Below are positions 1 through 6,921 of a stretch of DNA of 64,000 nucleotides, piece by piece. Both the position numbers and the translations under genes were made by a program. This DNA is from Microbulbifer harenosus (GTDB lineage Bacteria > Pseudomonadota > Gammaproteobacteria > Pseudomonadales > Cellvibrionaceae). Position 1 is the first letter of the stretch. Each line of letters opens with the position of its first letter. Location of the stretch: the NCBI RefSeq assembly GCF_005771435.1, contig NZ_VANI01000024.1, forward strand, positions 1-64,000, in the 5' to 3' direction. The notes below the pieces were generated by a model. The model worked only from the letters and a program-made list of their open reading frames with translations, made no database searches and had not been told where the DNA came from.

Positions 1-177
1 CAAGGCCAATCAGTTGGAGCCCTCAGCCTACATCCACTATGTACTGGACCGAATCGGTGAGGCCGACACGCTGGAGAAGCTCGAAGCCCTTCTACCGTGG
101 AATGTGCCCTTGAAGCCTGTTTCAAAAAATTTGGCTCAGTATGGTTAGGGGAAGTGTGTCGATTTAACGGCGCTTAC
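1..177 (+). mobile_element. Right end of an IS66-family insertion sequence
   Basis: The window opens inside an IS66-type transposase. The element appears to end at 177, where the sequence reads ...AACGGCGCTTAC; IS66-family terminal repeats are known to start with GTAA, i.e. to end in TTAC on this side. The next 8 bases (178-185, GAGGAATG) would be one copy of the 8-bp target duplication typical of the family. The left end and the other duplication lie outside the window, so both the boundary and the completeness are inference. Confidence 0.7.
2..148 (+). CDS. tnpC: IS66-family transposase (TnpC), C-terminal end, partial
   Basis: The frame open from base 2 encodes the last 48 residues of an IS66 transposase. 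It shows the AYIHYVLDRIGEA..TLEKLEALLPWN ending, which matches the conserved C-terminal element of TnpC proteins ('..LLPWN'). The catalytic DDE region is upstream of the window. The tail after PWN is poorly conserved and stops at 146-148, about 30 bp before the presumed IS terminal repeat, which is the normal layout. Whether the transposase is intact cannot be judged from here. Confidence 0.8.
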   Translation, partial: KANQLEPSAYIHYVLDRIGEADTLEKLEALLPWNVPLKPVSKNLAQYG

Positions 178-561
178 GAGGAATGGGTTAAAAACCTCCT
201 GGAGATACCCATGCTGAGTCAATCAGAGCATGTAGAAAGTGGAGCGTTAATACTAGACGTAGCTGTTCGAAAGTATCGGTTAGGTACAGATTTTGCGCTT
301 TACTGCGATCCAGTTATCCCAATATTATGGCGCCCAAGTATTAGTATTGACATGCGTATAAGAGAGTACGATTCAAATAATACGCTGGGCGAATACTCTA
401 TCAGTCGAGTTCTCGGGTGGAGGGAGTATTTCCGAAGAGCCTTTTCATTCTCGTCGATGTTCAGGTTTGGATCTCTGTTCAATTCAAATGATTTGAAAAA
501 CCTGTTGGCAATGTCTTTGTTGGATGGTTTGGTTTTGGTCAAGAGGCAAGAAAAATCATAG
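178..561 (+). pseudogene. 3' fragment of a gene interrupted by IS66
   Basis: An open frame runs from inside the IS (ATG at 97) through the presumed IS end to a stop at 559-561. Because its first part overlaps the transposase in another frame, the genuine part is probably only the ~127 codons after 177, starting EEWVKNLLEIPML and ending LVLVKRQEKS. Base composition is AT-rich relative to the rest of the window. I do not recognise the family; the fragment has no obvious signal, membrane segment or catalytic motif. The simplest reading is the C-terminal remnant of a gene split by the insertion, though a small intact gene starting downstream of 177 is not excluded. Confidence 0.5.
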
Positions 562-607
562 CAAGGCAGGGTGATTTACTCTGGGCCTTCGTCTCTCTAC
601 GGGATGT

Positions 608-675
608 CTTACCTTGCGCACCTTTTGCGTGATTCGCTACGCTTGCAGTTTCGCGCAAAACGCGCACAAGGTAAG
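608..675. repeat. Imperfect inverted repeat in a gene-poor gap
   Basis: The 562-907 interval holds no convincing gene. Its only structure is an inverted repeat: CTTACCTTGCGC at 608-619 faces GCGCACAAGGTAAG at 662-675 (two extra bases), with inner arms TTTTGCG and CGCAAAA. It lacks the GTTRRRY and RYYYAAC ends of an integron attC site and has no T-run of a terminator. Confidence 0.4.
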
Positions 676-907
676 CTGTCTCTGCCAGCGGGATATCAAC
701 CTGTCCGATTTTTTACGACAATTACGAGAATGGTGCGGACGGTTGTTTGGCGTATGATCCAGCGATTTTTTTGGAACAATACTTTTCGCCTATTCCAAGC
801 CCTATGTGCCAGGGTGTGCTGACGATAAACAGTTGAAAGAGCCAAAAGAAGGCAGCGGAGAAAGTCGTTTTTCTACAGGCTTGTTATGCGTAAAAATGGA
901 GGAATTC

Positions 908-1495
908 ATGTCGGAAGAGTTGTTTTTCCCAGTTCTTGAAACCGTGCGATTAACTCTTAAACCTTTAGTAATGGATGACGCGGGTAGCTTACTGGAAATT
1001 TTCTCTGACTCTGAGGTCATGCGGTATTGGCATACTGCTCCTTGGGAAACAATTCAGGACTCTCTTGACTTCATTAATGAGAGCAACGGTTCGATGCAGG
1101 ATCAAGAGTCTCTTGTGCTCGGCGTGTATTTGAAGTCTACAGGTGAGCTCGCTGGAAAATGTATGTTGTTCAGTTATGACAAGGAATCCAAACGTGCCGA
1201 GATCGGTTTTGGTTTGGGGCGTTCTTTTTGGGGAAGGGGTTACATCCACGAAGCGGGAGAGGCATTAATTCAGTACGGATTCAATTCATTGGGACTTCGG
1301 CGAATTGAAGCAGAGATCGACCCAGACAACCAGTCTTCCGCGAAAGCATTAGGGAAACTAGGGTTTTCCCGCGAGGGGCTACTAAGGCAGCGTTGGGAAG
1401 TCAATGGCATCGTCTCTGACTCGGCATTGTATGGGCGACTGGTAAGTGACCGTCCAGAACCGCACAGCCAGGCAATACACGAGGCAAGCGCGTGA
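908..1495 (+). CDS. GNAT-family N-acetyltransferase (RimJ/RimL type)
   Basis: A 195-residue protein of the Acetyltransf_3 type, which acetylates protein N-termini or small-molecule amines from acetyl-CoA. It opens with the characteristic LETVRLTLKPLVMDDAGSLLEIFSD strand-helix. It continues through a central beta sheet (LVLGVYLKSTGELAGKCML), the acetyl-CoA-binding segment around FGLGRSFWGRGYIHEAG, and the late motif SAKALGKLGFSREGLLRQ. The ATG at 908 is preceded by GGAGGAATTC, a strong ribosome site, so upstream in-frame codons are not used. It stands alone between an IS-associated gap and the PD40 gene; the substrate cannot be inferred. It is AT-rich and probably part of the acquired left region. 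Confidence 0.85.
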   Translation: MSEELFFPVLETVRLTLKPLVMDDAGSLLEIFSDSEVMRYWHTAPWETIQDSLDFINESNGSMQDQESLVLGVYLKSTGELAGKCMLFSYDKESKRAEIGFGLGRSFWGRGYIHEAGEALIQYGFNSLGLRRIEAEIDPDNQSSAKALGKLGFSREGLLRQRWEVNGIVSDSALYGRLVSDRPEPHSQAIHEASA

Positions 1496-1640
1496 TTTCG
1501 TCGGTTAGGCGCAAATTAAATTACCTGAGGTTTTTGGAAATATGGAAGTTGAAAAAAGTGACGCTCGGGAGCGCGGACGAAATTAGGCCTTATCACTGCA
1601 AGCCAACCAGATGCTTAATGGTCAACTATTAGGGGAAATT

Positions 1641-2540
1641 ATGAATAAGGGAAAAGTTATGAAGAATAATTATGCTTCAATTTCTCTATTATTTACTGTT
1701 CTACTTATGGTCAATAAAAGTTATGGTCAAGATGATTTTCCAGTTCTTGAGGGTCCGTATCTCGGGCAGAAGCCTCCGGGTTTGACTCCTGAGCTTTTTG
1801 CGCCGGGTACTATTGCAACAAGGGATTGGGAGGGTGGTGCTGCTTTCTCAAACGATATGAAAGAGTTTTATTTTACCAGGCAGCATCCGGAAACTAAAAG
1901 CGTAGAAACTGTCGTTTTCAAGAGTAAAGATGATCGGTGGTACATGTCTGATGTGTTTCCTGGGTATGGACCATCTTTCGCGCCGGATGGCAAGGTCATG
2001 CATTTTGGCAAGCGGTATAAAGAACGTACGGATTCTGGTTGGTCGGAGATGAAAAACCTTGGCTCCCCTTTTGAAGAGATACGCATCATGAGCCTTAAGG
2101 TTTCCAATAAAGGAACCTATGTGTTTGACGAGGTGGGCACAAACGGAGACGGCATTATTCGATATTCACGGCTAGTGGATGGCATTCGCGAAGAACCGCA
2201 ACCATTCGGTAAAGAGATCAATACGGGATTGTGGAATGCCCATCCCTACATTGCTCCGGACGAGTCTTACATTATGTGGGATGGTGAAAGAGAGGGTGGG
2301 TATGGTGGATCTGATCTTTATGTGAGCTTCAAAGAGGCGGATGGGTCGTGGGGTGAAGCAATTAACCTGGGCGGTGAGATCAACACAGAAGTCGACGACG
2401 GGGGCCCGCGGATCACACCAGACGGAAAGTATCTTTTCTTTAGTAGAGTTGTTGCGCCGGCAGATGGCGACAGGTGGCCCGATGTGGATACCTACTGGGT
2501 TGATGCGCAGGTTGTCGAGAGCCTGAGGCCCCGAAATTGA
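1641..2540 (+). CDS. Secreted PD40-type beta-propeller protein
   Basis: A ~300-residue exported protein with a hydrophobic signal segment (SISLLFTVLLMV) and likely cleavage near KSYG/QDD. The mature part has several WD40-like/PD40 repeats: AAFSNDMKEFYFTR, PSFAPDGKVMHFGKR, AHPYIAPDESYIMWDGE and PRITPDGKYLFFSR. The last two carry the D-x-SYI or DGKYLFF turn typical of TolB-like blades, and GGSDLYVSFKEADGSWGEAINLG is also standard for the family. Such proteins are periplasmic or extracellular and mostly of unknown role. Two ATGs (1641 and 1659) both have good upstream GGGGAAAT or GGGAAAAG sites; 1641 is chosen but 1659 is equally possible. Confidence 0.75.
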   Translation: MNKGKVMKNNYASISLLFTVLLMVNKSYGQDDFPVLEGPYLGQKPPGLTPELFAPGTIATRDWEGGAAFSNDMKEFYFTRQHPETKSVETVVFKSKDDRWYMSDVFPGYGPSFAPDGKVMHFGKRYKERTDSGWSEMKNLGSPFEEIRIMSLKVSNKGTYVFDEVGTNGDGIIRYSRLVDGIREEPQPFGKEINTGLWNAHPYIAPDESYIMWDGEREGGYGGSDLYVSFKEADGSWGEAINLGGEINTEVDDGGPRITPDGKYLFFSRVVAPADGDRWPDVDTYWVDAQVVESLRPRN

Positions 2541-2644
2541 ACCAGATAGCAAAGCGCTATGGTCGAATAATGCTTCTTTGGTGATATAGAACGCGGCGCC
2601 AAGGCGTCAATTTTCTCCGCTTCACTTATCCTCTCGTGAATGTC

Positions 2645-2673
2645 TTGATTTGTTAGGACGGTTGCCCTAGAGT
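2645..2673 (+). promoter_or_regulatory. Sigma-70-type promoter of the tetR-yciI-tag operon
   Basis: TTGATT (2645-2650), a 17-bp spacer, then TAGAGT (2668-2673). The spacer and -10 element are covered by the first of two repeated palindromes, the usual arrangement for autorepression by the TetR protein encoded just downstream. Confidence 0.6.
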
Positions 2674-2697
2674 CTGAGATTAGGTCGGTTGTCCTAG
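2653..2697. promoter_or_regulatory. Twin operator for the adjacent TetR regulator
   Basis: Two 18-bp copies, TTAGGACGGTTGCCCTAG (2653-2670) and TTAGGTCGGTTGTCCTAG (2680-2697), lie 27 bp apart. Each is an imperfect palindrome, TAGG-N8-CCTA. They overlap the promoter and the start of the transcript, which argues that the downstream TetR protein represses its own operon. Confidence 0.7.
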
Positions 2698-2727
2698 GTG
2701 TCTGACGGGGCGTTGGGGGGTGTTTCT

Positions 2728-3321
2728 GTGGGTGGCAGTTTGACGAGAGATCGCATTATCGTTGAGGCGGATCAGCTGTTTTATGAGCAGGGGTTCGAGC
2801 ACGCTTCTTTTGCGCAAATTGCGAAAGCTCTGGGTATTTCTCGGGGAAATTTCTATTACCACTTCAAGACCAAGGACGAGATCCTGGATGCTGTAATCAG
2901 CCATCGTCTTGTTCGCACTCGCTCAATGCTCGACGGCTGGGAGCTAGAAGGTGAGACACCAATTGATCGAGTTCGGAGCTTCATCAACATTCTGATAGTG
3001 AATGGCGCAAAAATCAGGCGCTATGGCTGTCCGGTAGGAACACTCTGTGCGGAGCTCACGAAACTAAACCACCCTGCTAGAGATCACGCAAAGGAACTTT
3101 TTACTCTTTTTAGAGTGTGGTTGCGTCGACAGTTTGAACAGCTTGGCCTTGGTGACGAAGCGGATGAGTTGGCAATGCATCTGCTGGGGTTCAGCCAGGG
3201 TGTAGCAACGCTTTCCAGCACATTCAACGATGATAAATTTGTTCAGAACGAGGTAAACCGCATTAATGAATGGTTAACCTCCGTCACAACCAGAGCTGAA
3301 GTTCAACCGGAGATACTTTAA
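2728..3321 (+). CDS. TetR/AcrR-family transcriptional repressor
   Basis: A 197-residue one-component regulator. The N-terminal DNA-binding domain is clear: RDRIIVEADQLFYEQGFEHASFAQIAKALGISRGNFYYHFKTKDEILDAVI, with recognition helix around SRGNFYYHF. The C-terminal ligand domain (~60-195) contains a GCPVGTLCAELT stretch typical of the TetR_C subgroup in which thiol-reactive electrophiles are sensed; that link is inference. GTG 2728, preceded by GGGGGGTG, is preferred over GTG 2698 because 2698 would lie directly on the second operator. The gene shares one base (TAATG) with the downstream YciI gene, so the two are translationally linked. It probably represses this operon until an unknown small molecule binds. 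Confidence 0.9.
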   Translation: MGGSLTRDRIIVEADQLFYEQGFEHASFAQIAKALGISRGNFYYHFKTKDEILDAVISHRLVRTRSMLDGWELEGETPIDRVRSFINILIVNGAKIRRYGCPVGTLCAELTKLNHPARDHAKELFTLFRVWLRRQFEQLGLGDEADELAMHLLGFSQGVATLSSTFNDDKFVQNEVNRINEWLTSVTTRAEVQPEIL

Positions 3322-3608
3322 TGTTTTTCGTGCTTTTGCGGTTTTCACAGAATAAGGAGCAGGCCAGCCATTATATGGACGCCCATAATCAATGGATAAG
3401 GCGTGGATTTGACGATGGCGTTTTTTTGATGGTAGGTAGTCTGCAATCCGGCCTTGGTGGCAGTATTATCGCTTATGGGGTTTCACGTGAAGATCTTGAG
3501 AATAGGGTTAATGAAGATCCGTTTGTGGTTGAGCGTATCGTCGCTGCAGAAATACTTGAAATTGCGCCCAAGAAAGCAGATGCACGCCTGAGCTTTCTTC
3601 TGGGTTAA
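3321..3608 (+). CDS. YciI-like protein
   Basis: A 95-residue single-domain protein of the YCII family, a ferredoxin-like alpha+beta barrel that usually dimerises. Diagnostic features are the start MFFVLLRFSQNKEQASHYMDAHNQWI, with the conserved histidine of the D/H pair, the middle GVFLMVGSLQSGLGGSIIAYG, and the DPFVVERIVAAEILEIAP ending. Family members have been linked to dehalogenation-like or ring-cleavage chemistry, but most have no known reaction. It is wedged between tetR and tag with 1-base overlap, so it is part of the TetR-controlled operon. Confidence 0.85.
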   Translation: MFFVLLRFSQNKEQASHYMDAHNQWIRRGFDDGVFLMVGSLQSGLGGSIIAYGVSREDLENRVNEDPFVVERIVAAEILEIAPKKADARLSFLLG

Positions 3609-3625
3609 TGACTGGGGAACTTAAA

Positions 3626-4234
3626 ATGAACTCTACTGTTGCTGGTCCTGACGGTAAGTTACGCTGCGGTTGGTGCTCGGCATCTCCTGATTTCTTTGAT
3701 TACCACGATAAGGAGTGGGGGTTTCCTGTCGACGATGATATTCGGCTGTTTGAAAAGATATGTTTGGAAGGATTTCAGTCTGGGCTCAGTTGGCGGACTA
3801 TTCTTGCAAAACGTAATAACTTTCGTGCTGCCTTTGCAGGTTTCGACTTCAATAAAGTGGCTCAATTTAACGAGGTTGATATTGAGCGTCTGTTGCGGGA
3901 TAAGGGTATTGTGCGCCATCGCGGGAAAATTGAAGCTGTTATTAACAATGCAAAAATGGCGCAAGATCTTGTGAGTCGGGAAGGTTCACTTGCGGCCTAT
4001 TTTTGGAGTTTTGAGCCAGACGAGAATAGTCTTCCAGAGCCGCAGACTGTTTCGACCTCGGAGGCCTCGGTTGCGCTTTCGAAGGCTTTGAAAAAGCAGG
4101 GCTGGAAGTTTGTAGGCCCTACCACAGTGTATGCGTTTATGCAGGCAATGGGTCTGGTGAATGATCACTCCAGTGGGTGTGCGCTAAGAGAGAAGGTGGA
4201 AAAAGCCCGCAAGCGATTTAAGCGTCCGGGGTAG
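3626..4234 (+). CDS. tag: DNA-3-methyladenine glycosylase I
   Basis: Base-excision enzyme that removes 3-methyladenine from alkylated DNA. The 202-residue product shows the family hallmarks RCGWCSASPDFFDYHDKEWGFP (N-terminal Cys and His zinc ligands) and DHSSGCALR (C-terminal His and Cys ligands), plus LFEKICLEGFQSGLSW in the substrate pocket. ATG 3626 has GGGGA 8 bases upstream; an in-frame ATG at 3608 overlaps the yciI stop and is an alternative. Placement under a TetR regulator is unusual and suggests induction by an electrophile or alkylating compound rather than by Ada; that is inference. Confidence 0.93.
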   Translation: MNSTVAGPDGKLRCGWCSASPDFFDYHDKEWGFPVDDDIRLFEKICLEGFQSGLSWRTILAKRNNFRAAFAGFDFNKVAQFNEVDIERLLRDKGIVRHRGKIEAVINNAKMAQDLVSREGSLAAYFWSFEPDENSLPEPQTVSTSEASVALSKALKKQGWKFVGPTTVYAFMQAMGLVNDHSSGCALREKVEKARKRFKRPG

Positions 4235-4336
4235 GTATGGTGCCCGGCCTGTCGGCTGCAGCGCAAACGATTTAAAATGTACTATTAACTCGAACTCACT
4301 GTTGTGATGATTTTCACTGGCTTGACGTACACATTG

Positions 4337-5533
4337 TTATTGTGGCAGTGCTGCGGCTGTCGTGGGTTCTTCTTGAGCTTGAACGGGTTTGAGTAGTAGG
4401 AAGTAACTCAATAGGAAAACGAATGCGCACGCGTAGAGCATTACGGAATAATTGCCATTGGCAAGAAGTAGTGATGCGAATAACGGCCCTTTTGCCAGGC
4501 CGACAGAAGAGGCGACTGCCGCGATAGTTGATAGCCGCCCACTGCCGTCTAACTCAGCCGTTACCGCTAACAGATATGACTGCACTGCAGGCCAGGAAAG
4601 AAATAATAGTGCCATGGCGATAACATAGAGTTGTGTGTTCTGTGAAAAATTGAGCAATATCGCCGTGGTAATTGACAGGATAGTACCAGCCACTATCCAG
4701 ATCATTCGGCCATAACGATTACCTGCCACGACAGGCCATGCTGCGCCAAGTAGCCCTAACATCCCGGCAATCGCGATATAGTTGCTGACACTTTCATGGG
4801 TAATGCCCGCGTTGGTGCCGATCAGTCCTACATATGCCCATAGGGCGCTGGCCGCCATTTGGTAGGTAATAATAGCGGACAGTAGTAAAGCGGCGTTTTG
4901 CCAGCCGCTGAGTTGGAAGGATAGGGAGAAACCTACTGAAAGGCTGCACATATCTCTGTCGAAATGGCGCGAGGGCAGAATTAGCATGAAAAGCAGGCTG
5001 ATCAGCGAAAAGCTGGCCATAACGTAAAATACCGCATAGGCACTGACCATTTCCTCGACTCCTGGTAAAAGATAGATGACCAGTGAGCCAACGCTGAATT
5101 GCACAAATAATAGTGTTCCAAAGGCTCGGTCTGGATTGTCTAGCCGAGCAAGCAATGCGATCGCCATGCCTAGACATAGGCCGCCCAATACTCCGGCTAG
5201 AAAACGCCAGATGAGCATCAAACCGAGGTCATCAAACAAGACGGTGGCGCTGTCTATCAAGGCCAGTAGAGAGAAACATACAAAAAGAGCGGGTTGAGAG
5301 TTTATTCGGCGCACCAAAAAAATGGCGATAGTGCTTCCCAGTAATCCGCCATAGCCATTGAGTGCGACTATCTGCCCCGCCTCAGCATCACTGAAGCCGA
5401 TGTCTCCTGCCAGGGCGTTTACCACGCCCGGAAGAAAATTAATATAAGACAGCCCGGCCATGGTGACGAACGCAAAAAGTGCGTAGGTTAGATAGTAGCT
5501 GGGAGATACTTTTTTTGTTGGATTCCGGTTCAA
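4337..5533 (-). CDS. MFS transporter, probable exporter
   Basis: A 398-residue inner-membrane protein with about 12 hydrophobic helices and the two-bundle MFS layout. Helix 1 begins YYLTYALFAFVTMAG, the loop 2-3 region is poor in the classic GRxGRR motif (AIFLVRRINSQPA), and the second half repeats the pattern (NRYGRMIWIVAG). It starts at TTG 5533, with AGGAT just upstream on the minus strand. The substrate is unknown; it is divergent from a LysR gene with a perfect palindrome between them, so it is very likely the LysR target. Confidence 0.85.
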   Translation of the reverse strand: MNRNPTKKVSPSYYLTYALFAFVTMAGLSYINFLPGVVNALAGDIGFSDAEAGQIVALNGYGGLLGSTIAIFLVRRINSQPALFVCFSLLALIDSATVLFDDLGLMLIWRFLAGVLGGLCLGMAIALLARLDNPDRAFGTLLFVQFSVGSLVIYLLPGVEEMVSAYAVFYVMASFSLISLLFMLILPSRHFDRDMCSLSVGFSLSFQLSGWQNAALLLSAIITYQMAASALWAYVGLIGTNAGITHESVSNYIAIAGMLGLLGAAWPVVAGNRYGRMIWIVAGTILSITTAILLNFSQNTQLYVIAMALLFLSWPAVQSYLLAVTAELDGSGRLSTIAAVASSVGLAKGPLFASLLLANGNYSVMLYACAFVFLLSYFLLLKPVQAQEEPTTAAALPQ

Positions 5534-5621
5534 TGTTAATCCTATGAGTGGTTTAAGCCTGCTGTTGGGTTGAATTCTATGGATCTCAGCTCTTTAATGA
5601 ATCGACCGCGCACCCTAAGAG

Positions 5622-5640
5622 TCGTGAATACAATTCACGA
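5622..5640. promoter_or_regulatory. LysR-type operator between MFS and lysR genes
   Basis: Perfect inverted repeat TCGTGAAT-ACA-ATTCACGA. It has the T-N11-A geometry of LysR boxes and sits 51 bp before the lysR start and 89 bp before the MFS start, where a shared divergent operator is expected. Confidence 0.75.
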
Positions 5641-5690
5641 AATCCATGTTATGTTTGTAACAGACGTCAACAGCATGAGTCAGGCAGACA

Positions 5691-6695
5691 GTGGATAAGC
5701 TGCGCTTGTTGGAAATTTTTTTGGCTACGTGTGATGGCGGGAGTTTCGCTGCGGCCGCCAGAAGTTGTGGTACCGACCCTTCGACCGTCAGCAAGGCGAT
5801 CAGTCGCCTTGAGACTCAGCTGAAGTTGACGCTCTTTCAGCGCTCGACCCGACATTTGCGCGTAACAGAGGCTGGTCAGCGATATGCCGTTACTGTTCGC
5901 AAGATGATGCGGGACCTCGCTTCCTGTGAGCATGAACTGATGCACTTGAATGATTTACCTGGCGGTACGCTTCGCATCAGTTCGGCCGTGTGCTACGGGC
6001 ACCTTTACCTGCGCCCTTTGCTGCACGCATTTTGCCAGCGGTATCCAGCGATCAAGCTGGAGCTTGAGGTCAATGACTTGCATGTAGATATCATTGAAAG
6101 TGAAATTGATATTGCTCTGCGTACTGGCTACGTAAAAGACAGCCGTCTTGTAGCCCGACGGCTGAGTCCTATGGATTTTTTGACCTGTGTATCCCCGAAC
6201 TACTTAGCGGCATACGGTACTCCCACTTGTGCCGATGATTTTAAACGGCATAGTTGGATTGGCTTTCGGATCAAGCAGACGCAGCAGCTACAGCCGATTT
6301 TTTTACCCGATGAGAAGGGTGAGTACCGGCTTTTTGAATTGGTGCCGCGTCATATTACAGACGATGGCGAAGCGATGGCGTATATGTGTGCCGATGGATT
6401 GGGTTTTGCGCAGTTGCCTCATTTTCTGGCGAAATCCGGTTTGCGAAGTGGAACCTTGGTCTCACTTTACCCTTATTACCGACCCCCAGAGCCGGAAAAC
6501 GGTGTCTTTGCTATTTACCCCAAACGCGATTACTTGCCGGCTAAGGTCAAGGTCTTTATTGAATTCTTGATTTCCTCCTTGGCGTCTCTGGGAGAGAATG
6601 CAAATCACACCTGGGCCGAGAATTTGACACCGGCCGTCAATTTTCCTGCGAAATTGCCGCCTGAATTGACATTGTGCCTGGATGCAAGCGTCTAG
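5691..6695 (+). CDS. LysR-family transcriptional regulator
   Basis: A 334-residue regulator. The N-terminal winged helix is classical: LRLLEIFLATCDGGSFAAAARSCGTDPSTVSKAISRLETQL, followed by LFQRSTRHLRVTEAGQRY. The effector domain (~90-300) is of the DsdA/CrgA-like subgroup (GTLRISSAVCYGHLYLRPLL, DIALRTGYVKDSRLVARRL, GFAQLPHFLAKSGL). The tail is ~30 residues longer than usual. It begins at GTG 5691. It is divergent from an MFS transporter with a perfect palindrome between, which predicts regulation of that transporter and of itself. Confidence 0.9.
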   Translation: MDKLRLLEIFLATCDGGSFAAAARSCGTDPSTVSKAISRLETQLKLTLFQRSTRHLRVTEAGQRYAVTVRKMMRDLASCEHELMHLNDLPGGTLRISSAVCYGHLYLRPLLHAFCQRYPAIKLELEVNDLHVDIIESEIDIALRTGYVKDSRLVARRLSPMDFLTCVSPNYLAAYGTPTCADDFKRHSWIGFRIKQTQQLQPIFLPDEKGEYRLFELVPRHITDDGEAMAYMCADGLGFAQLPHFLAKSGLRSGTLVSLYPYYRPPEPENGVFAIYPKRDYLPAKVKVFIEFLISSLASLGENANHTWAENLTPAVNFPAKLPPELTLCLDASV

Positions 6696-6921
6696 TTCCG
6701 GTTTTGCGAAAACCCCCTATGTGTCAGGGTGGTTGTCTCCCACTTCTTTTGACCAGCGAGTTCTGAGCTCTCCCGGTATTCTTCCGTATGCACCATACGG
6801 GACGACAGACCGCGCGCTTGAAGCGTGCATTGTCACTCCTGATTGTCAGTTCCGAATCTGACTAGCCCGGCTGCCGCCATGGCCATACACTGGTACTTGT
6901 AGACCAACCAGTGAACATGAG

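Noticed and set aside
571..822. 83-codon frame after the gene fragment
   Set aside because: Spans the imperfect hairpin at 608-675, is basic and low in complexity, has no ribosome site; no evidence of coding.
1495..1590. GTTAGGC at 1504 with arms ATTTCGTC/GACGAAAT as an attC site behind the acetyltransferase
   Set aside because: No matching RYYYAAC on the left and the right end reads ATTAGGC rather than GTTAGGC; not convincing.
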